From positions 11,171,503 through 11,235,502 of the forward strand of contig NC_045143.1 in the NCBI RefSeq assembly GCF_008831285.2: a stretch of DNA of 64,000 bases, in the 5' to 3' direction. The translations under genes and the position numbers were made by a program. Shown piece by piece: positions 56,113-64,000 of this stretch (position 1 is the first letter of the stretch; every line of letters starts with the position of its first letter). The notes under the pieces were generated by a model. It was not told the DNA's origin. It saw only the letters and a program-made list of their open reading frames with translations, and did no database searches. This DNA comes from Nymphaea colorata (taxonomy: Eukaryota; Streptophyta; Magnoliopsida; Nymphaeales; Nymphaeaceae).

Positions 56113-56577
56113 TAGGAATGTTTACTTGTGGGTTTATGGTTCAATACATCTGATTTGAATTGGATATCAGACTGAACCGATCCAAAAAAATCAGATATGG
56201 AAAAAATTTAATATCCAATTAAGAAATCGATCGGATTCGGATTTAGTAAATGACATCCGATCAGATTTGGATTCAAATATACATAAATATCTGATCGGAT
56301 TAAAATACAGATTTGGATCGGATTCATTTTTAGACAAATATCCTGTATCTAATTCTATTACATTTTGAAAATTGGCAAAATCCGGTTTAAAATTCAAAGT
56401 CGGATTCAGATATGAATATAAAAATCAGATTTGGATCGGCTTCGGATTGTAAAATCAGATTTCAGATTCAGATTGAGATATGACTTTTCTTTATTTGTAT
56501 TTAAGTATGTGAATATCCAAAAAAACAGATATGATTAAGGGTATATCTGATCTGAATCTGATCCGTTGACATTCTTA
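56113..56577. repeat. AT-rich non-autonomous repeat (family shared with 61535)
   Basis: Many variants of gatttggatcggattc in both orientations. The ends have a weak inverted repeat (GGAATGTTTAC / complement of AGAATGTCAAC). A diverged relative lies at 61535-61915, showing that it is dispersed. No coding capacity. Confidence 0.5.
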
Positions 56578-56608
56578 TTTGCGGCTTTACTAACTGTTTT
56601 CTTGTTTT

Positions 56609-56632
56609 ATATATATATATATACACACACAC
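56609..56632. repeat. (TA)n(CA)n microsatellite
   Basis: Short compound dinucleotide repeat. Confidence 0.85.
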
Positions 56633-56639
56633 ATACATA

Positions 56640-59094
<2,455 letters not shown>

Positions 59095-59910
59095 GGATAA
59101 GCATGGAGGGAATTGCCGTAAAAGAGGCAGTCCTCGATGTGGATATAGGTAGGCGACAAATCATCGAACCACGCGTCGATGAGTGGTGGACCAGAAAAGA
59201 GGTGCTTCCTTCAAAATGGCCACCTAAAATTGGGGCTTCAAGCTAAAAAAAATTGGAAAAGCGCTTAAATTTAAGTGAATCTAATACAAACGGAATCGGA
59301 AAAAAGGGATCCAAAAGTCTGGACCATTTATATGTCTTGGTTGTTATGAAACGAAAAACTAAGCTTTTAAATTATTTGTGCGGTCCAGTTATTTGTTTTT
59401 CAGCTAAGACCAGGTTAGCATGTTCTTGACAACTAAGAATAAGAACACAGTGTTCTGCAAATCTGTCCCATCTGTCCCAACTTTGGATCCGTTTCCGAAC
59501 TTACCGGTTGATATGCATACTTTTAAATTATTTTTAAAACTCAAAAAATACGATGCCGATACATTAAGCCGATATGTAGCGATATGTACCGCCCAATTGG
59601 CGTTACAAATCAGGCAGATATGGATATTCATGATACTGATATTGGAGTATATGTTAACGCCTTTCACATTTGTATTTGGCCAAATATGTAATTTATACAT
59701 TGGCCAATACGTGATTAGTATAAGTTTGAGCTCCGTATGTGGCCATGCAGCCTATCTCAAAAGTGGTGTCTGCGTTGTCATAAAAAGTGACAGCATATAA
59801 ACAAACTTTAAAAGATGCATTGGTGATTCATTAAATATTTTTGCAAGTTAACAAAAAATTCTTTTTTTCTCATATTCAAATGGGCTGCCAGCCCCCACTT
59901 GCATTCGCCC
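59095..59910. other. Intergenic, no gene recognised
   Basis: A 126-residue + ORF (59420-59800) has repeat-like cgatatg/gccgatac motifs rather than protein features. It probably includes an old non-autonomous repeat. Confidence 0.4.
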
Positions 59911-60326
59911 CTAAGGATAGGATTGCACACGAGCTGACTCTAGCTTGAATTTGACTTTTAGAAAACTTGAGTTCAAACTCGAGTCAAGCTCAATAAAACA
60001 AACTCGAGCTCAAGCTAGACTCGTTTAACTCGTTCTTAAGCATGTCGTTTAACTCGTTCTTAAGCATGTCACGTTTCTTTTGACTTGTTTAACTCATTAA
60101 CTTATTTAACTTGTTTAGTTACTACTTATTTAACTATTCTTTCATTATATAATTCAACATTCATTATGGAGTCGAGTTCGAGTTCTTACAACTTGAACTT
60201 GACTCGTTTAACATTTTGAGTGTACATTTGAACTCAAGCTTGAGTCAGACTCAATTCAAGTTTTAACTAGTGAGTTCAAGTCAAACTCGGGCTGGTTCAA
60301 CTGGTTGTGCAGTCCTTCATAAGGAT
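59911..60326. mobile_element. hAT-like MITE with 8-bp target duplication
   Basis: The body is 59919-60318. Inverted ends are AGGATTGCACAC at the left and the complement of AGGACTGCACAA at the right. Flanking octamers are CTAAGGAT (59911-59918) and ATAAGGAT (60319-60326), 7 of 8 identical, the size expected for the hAT superfamily. The interior is full of gagctcgagct-type motifs and a 26-base direct repeat (gtttaactcgttcttaagc, twice near 60025 and 60049). Non-coding. Confidence 0.6.
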
Positions 60327-61534
60327 GGGTTTGTTGCGAAGATAACAAACGCAAAAAGGACGTGAAGCGCTTGCGTCACACAGTCCCTACTCAAATACCA
60401 CCACCAAAAATTTAGATATAGTTCAACGTCATAAGATCAGTGCACAGTCAGCATAGAGCTTTTATTTGCTAAAGCACAAGATACAAATACCCATGCGATC
60501 AAACTCATCGAGTTCCTATCCGAATGTAAGACTTTGCCTTCCAACATAATGATTAATTGTATGCAAGAGTTTGCCTTCCATATCATATCCAATAATCCAA
60601 GGCTTTGCCTTCCAACAAAGGAAGAATCATGACTTCACATGCATCATTTTCTACTATTAATACATTTTAGAGAAGTTCCCTCGAAGTCCATCTAAGACCA
60701 AATGCTAAACATATCCTTTTGGAAGGCCGTAACTTAAATTTTTTCATTTGAAATAAATTGTGGCGAAAGGTCATGGACACCAAATTTTGACTAGGTTTCA
60801 TTTGAATTAAATTTGGCAAAAGTTTTAAGAAGTATATTAACGTGATCATCTGGATAAAACATCGTTATTCTTTTAATCATATGAAAGGAAATCAATCCAT
60901 GGTGAGGAAGTTAAGATCTGATTTTCTTCACTTAGTGTTTGTGTGTCAATGCAATATTATTATGGTGAAAGTAGGAATACCATCCAAATAAACGAATGTG
61001 TCCTTGCCATAGACGTAAATGAACGACCTCTCTTCAAAGGCTCAAGTATACTTATAAATGTCATTATAACATGCAAAAAGTTAAAAGAATATAAGTTGTG
61101 CGTATCTCCTTCTCACCGTCATTTATCTTTTGATATTCCTTCGTACCAGCAATGAGAGTTAGACACCTATGCTTGTAGTTGCAATTAAACTCTTAGTGGC
61201 CTCTCCCATCAACCATCTTTTTCCATCCCAAAAGGGAAGGCGTAAATCTATTGCAACTCACTATTAAGATCCCAATCACATTTTTCTTTCAAATGCACAT
61301 ATATCTTTAATTTCTTTCCAACTTATTCACCCGATTAAAATGTTAATATATCACTTACATCTTTCTTCCAAGCCGTTCTGTGATAGCCACATGCAAAAAG
61401 GTAGAGGTTCTAGAAATTGAATAAGCTGAGTGTCATTTTGTGATGTCACAAAGCGTCATTCACTTGCACACCATTAAAATACACTCAAATTAAATAGGTT
61501 ATCTTTATGGACACTATTTAGCACATTCCACAGA
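60327..61534. other. Intergenic, no gene recognised
   Basis: Holds a loose triplicate of tttgccttcca at about 60533, 60570 and 60605. Otherwise AT-rich with short unassigned ORFs. Confidence 0.45.
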
Positions 61535-61915
61535 CGTTAATGAACCAGATCTAGATCCAATATCTAACCGAACCTCTTCAAAGAAATTAGATATGAAAAA
61601 TGATTTTACCAATTAAAAAATCCGATTGACTTTGGATTTAAGAAATGATATCTGTTCAGATTTAGATTTGGGCATAAGTAAATATCCAATTGGTTTCATA
61701 TTTGGATTCAGATCACATTTAATTTTAAATAAATATCCTATATCCAATGTCCATACATTTTAAAAGTTGCATCTTTTAACAATTTGTTATATGGTATGTA
61801 TTTATTTGAAAAGTAGGATTTGAATGTGAACATAAACATAAGATTTGGATCGGATTCTTACCCAAATTCGTATATGGCATAGATTTTTCTTCATTGATAT
61901 TCAACTATGATGGCA
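61535..61915. repeat. Relative of the 56113-56577 repeat
   Basis: Shares the order of motifs: gatctagatccaatatc, aaattagatatgaaaaa, a gattcggat-type core, aaataaatatcctatatcc, and gatttggatcggattc near the end. Diverged; ends unclear. Confidence 0.45.
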
Positions 61916-62196
61916 AAGGGGCTTTTCATCTAGGGTGCTCATGATTGGGGTTGTATATATCTAATTTGCCCAGGAACCATCAGTTCAATTGGACCAAGCT
62001 TGACTAGACACTCTCAATCAACCAAACTCAAGTTTGACTTAGGACGAAAAAACAAAAAATAAATTTTGTTTGCAAGTGAGGTCAAACATTCGGTCGAGCA
62101 AGTGGCAGGTCATAGGTCATTGGTCACGGTATAGATTTTTTTTCAAAAAAACAAGTGAACAGTTAAAAATTATAATATTTTCCTATTTAATTTCCT

Positions 62197-62210
62197 TGAC
62201 GTCAGCCAAT
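62197..62210 (+). promoter_or_regulatory. TGACGTCA palindrome next to CCAAT box
   Basis: A perfect TGACGTCA bZIP-type palindrome at 62197-62204 is followed by CCAAT at 62206-62210, about 190 bases upstream of the putative TATA box. Plausible proximal promoter elements; function not shown. Confidence 0.45.
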
Positions 62211-62394
62211 CTTCCACAGGGAGGTGAAGGGTGGCGAGACCATCGTGGATAAGATCGTGTTGAGGGAAGCAGAGGCGGGCTCCACCGCTGTTGGATTCCA
62301 ACGGAAAAGGGTGAAAGAGTAATAATATGTAAGAGTAGGGTTATTACTGTAAATTATTGCTTCATATGGTTGATGAGAAGGGTCGGTGGGTTCT

Positions 62395-62402
62395 TATAAA
62401 GA
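62395..62402 (+). promoter_or_regulatory. Putative TATA box of the VIH gene
   Basis: TATAAAGA is the best TATA-like motif upstream of the gene, followed by a purine-rich stretch (62430-62475). If used, transcription would start near 62425-62435. A closer, TATA-less start is also possible. Confidence 0.45.
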
Positions 62403-62590
62403 AAAGGGTAAAACAGGAATCAGCAATCGAGAGAGAAGAGAGAAATTAAAATAAAAAAAGAAGAAAAAAGAGAAAAGAGTTGAGAGGATTTTTGTTCTAC
62501 GTCCACATCGCCCGCCGATTCGGAATCCTCAAGAAGCCACTGAGCGTCGAGCGAGGCCCACAGCCACAGTGCGGCCTAACGCCCGCCCCG

Positions 62591-62755
62591 TTTCCCTTCG
62601 CTTCCCTTTCAAAAACCGAACGACGCGGACTGCAGGAGGAACCGAGCGCCGCCTTCATTCTGTATTTCCCTTCGCTTCACTTTCAAAAAATACCGAACGA
62701 CGGGGACTGAAGAAGGAACCGACAGAACAAGAAGGACCGCTTTCATTCCGTCTTG
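62591..62755. repeat. 74-bp tandem duplication in 5' region
   Basis: The unit starting tttcccttcgcttc...aaccgaacgacg...ggactg...gaggaaccg...ttcattc occurs at 62591-62664 and again from 62665, with about a dozen differences. Confidence 0.85.
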
Positions 62756-63046
62756 TTTAGATACGAAGGAGGAGCCAGATCGTCGCCTTTTCGTCTCCTC
62801 GTCGTCGTCATTTTCTTTTGCCCGAGTAGACCGTCGTCCGGTCGGCCGTCGTCGGAGAGAGAATTTCAGGCATATCCATCTGCAAGAAAAAGGAGGAAGG
62901 AAAAAGGAAGCTGATCTTTTCCTTTTGTCGTGACGCGAGGACCGTCTTTACCGGCAAGAAAAGGAGACAAGAAGAAGGAGAAGCTCTGGAAGTTTTCGTC
63001 CATTCGGATTTCATCGTCGTTTCCGTGGCGCTTGAAGTCTTGGCGG

Positions 63047-63050
<4 letters not shown>

Positions 63051-63106
<56 letters not shown>
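63051..63106. repeat. (AG)28 microsatellite in 5' UTR
   Basis: 56 bp of perfect AG, about 265 bases upstream of the start codon on the coding strand. GA tracts in plant 5' regions are binding sites for BPC GAGA-type factors; whether this one is used is unknown. Confidence 0.95.
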
Positions 63107-63109
<3 letters not shown>

Positions 63110-63369
63110 CGTGACGTGGAGGTTTCGTGCTGGAAGCAGTGGTCACGTGGTCAGGAGGAGCCGAAAGAAAAGGAGCGAGATACTTCCGTTTCTCCTTTCT
63201 CCATCTATTGTTTTCCTCTGCTCTTTGTGCACAAAGAAGGAAGCCACCAAACAAGCAGCCGGTGAAGGGTAGGTATTCGGGTTCGTTTGGCCTAGAAAAA
63301 ACTCAGACGTAGAGGATCGTTATTCGTTTTTGGCATAGATAGGAAAGAGAAGCAGAAGAAGAACGCAAT

Positions 63370-63808
63370 ATGGCGGAGGATAACGGCGTCCTTTCTTCGA
63401 AGATTAAGATCGGAGTGTGCGTCATGGAAAAAAAGGTGAGGCACTTACCCGCTTCTTTTCTCTGCCTAAACTATTTTAATGCCGCTCAATTTTCTAATAA
63501 TTTTTTAAACTGGTTGGTTTTTGGAGTTATATTTACTCAATGTGATGGTTTCTAGTTTGTTCCTCACCTATTGCCAATGTGTAGTTAATATGCTGCCGTT
63601 TTTCTTTTTTATTTTCTAGTTGGGTCTGCTGAATCTGAGTTTTTTTTTTTTTTTTAAGTTTTATTGCGATCTCTATATTTGAATCTTCGATCATTGCATG
63701 CCTTCTTATTCAAGCTACCTTTATCCTTTCATCTTTGAGTTAACGAAGGTGCTTTCGGCTCCCATGCGTCAAATTTTGGAGAGATTGGAAGCGTTTGGCG
63801 AATTTGAG
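63370..63808 (+). CDS. VIH2: Diphosphoinositol pentakisphosphate kinase, exons 1-2 (partial)
   Basis: Kinase that makes the inositol pyrophosphate InsP8 from InsP7, a cytosolic signal in phosphate sensing and jasmonate responses. Exon 1 (63370-63435) encodes 22 residues including KIKIGVCVMEKK. Intron 1 runs from GTGAGG at 63436 to an AG at 63747-63748. Exon 2 (63749-63808) encodes 20 residues, VLSAPMRQILERLEAFGEFE, and ends at GTATGT. Both introns are phase 0. This matches the start of the N-terminal ATP-grasp kinase domain of plant VIH1/VIH2 and animal PPIP5K. The kinase core and phosphatase-like domain lie beyond the window. The ATG is chosen because it precedes the conserved block with a short acidic leader. 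Which paralogue (VIH1 or VIH2) is not resolved. Confidence 0.88.
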
Positions 63809-64000
63809 GTATGTCAATATAAATTCCTTTTTTTCTACCTTTATTCTTAATTTCTGTCCGACAACTGCCTCGTAGCGAGCGAGTGTTCGCAAACGGATTC
63901 TGTTGATTGGGCAAGCACTGTTTATAATAATAATTTCAAGAATATGGGCATTATCAAGACTTGACGCATACTGGCAACTTATCGTTGACGTCATCAGCAT
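63809..64000 (+). other. Intron 2 of the VIH gene (runs off window)
   Basis: Begins GTATGTCAAT after exon 2; T-rich start, no acceptor followed by the next conserved VIH block (a segment resuming IIHFGDK-like sequence) is seen before the window ends. Confidence 0.7.

Larger units (their letters stand above)
62430..63369 (+). other. Probable 5' untranslated region of the VIH gene
   Basis: GC-richer than the upstream intergenic DNA and non-conserved as protein. It contains the 74-bp tandem duplication and the (GA)28 tract. It would be an unusually long leader, so an intron within it is likely but its sites are not certain. Confidence 0.45.

Noticed and set aside
59420-59800. 126-residue + ORF
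   Set aside because: It contains repeat words such as gccgatac and overlaps a 98-residue ORF on the other strand; no domain, signal or splice context supports a gene.
62480-62760. Upstream ORFs of 63-76 residues as separate genes
   Set aside because: They span the 74-bp duplication in the probable 5' UTR and have no conserved features; at most they are upstream ORFs.

Overview
The window is nuclear DNA of a flowering plant. It has AT-rich intergenic sequence with many TA and GA microsatellites, plant-type Ty3/gypsy retrotransposons, endogenous plant pararetrovirus (Caulimoviridae) copies, MITE-like elements and, at the far right, the 5' end of an intron-containing plant gene. The species cannot be fixed from the sequence.

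Region 1 (1-13741, resuming at 45114-45636) is a decayed, rearranged endogenous caulimovirid locus. On the + strand, RNase H (81-371) is followed by a second ORF, a TATA promoter, an RNA leader, a Met-tRNA-like primer site (1759), movement protein, coat protein with zinc knuckle, protease, reverse transcriptase (interrupted by a 537-bp MITE at 5383-5919), RNase H, the second ORF and a second promoter. This is a head-to-tail array longer than one genome. At about 8.63 kb it flips, and 8636-13741 carries another rearranged copy on the - strand with the fullest movement-protein ORF. The left end abuts a (TA)15 tract. All reading frames are broken.

Region 2 (13742-45113) is a large minus-strand Ty3/gypsy element of the Tat/Ogre type, inserted in the leader of a pararetrovirus copy. 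Its LTRs are about 3.66 kb. Its order is LTR, Arg-tRNA-like primer site, extra ORF with a plant-mobile-domain-like protein, gag, protease with a G-patch-like tail, RT, RNase H, archaeal-type RNase H, integrase, hairpin repeats, polypurine tract, LTR. The window shows it twice (13742-29111 and 29212-45113) on either side of a 100-N assembly gap. Diagnostic variants show LTR1 matches LTR3 and LTR2 matches LTR4, and small indels cluster at both edges of the gap. The simplest reading is two overlapping contigs of one element placed in tandem, i.e. a false duplication of about 15 kb; a true recent tandem duplication is not excluded.

Region 3 (45637-62190) has no convincing gene. It holds a Ty1/copia tail fragment, a GC-richer block at about 46.1-47.05 kb of unknown (possibly organellar) origin, MITE-like elements (the best is at 59911-60326, with a near-perfect 8-bp target duplication), remnants and microsatellites, including a 98-bp (AT)49 run.

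Region 4 (62197-64000) holds an ACGT palindrome with a CCAAT box, a TATA box, a long inferred 5' leader with a 74-bp tandem duplication and a (GA)28 tract, and exons 1 and 2 of a diphosphoinositol pentakisphosphate kinase (VIH1/VIH2, PPIP5K family). The gene runs off the right edge.
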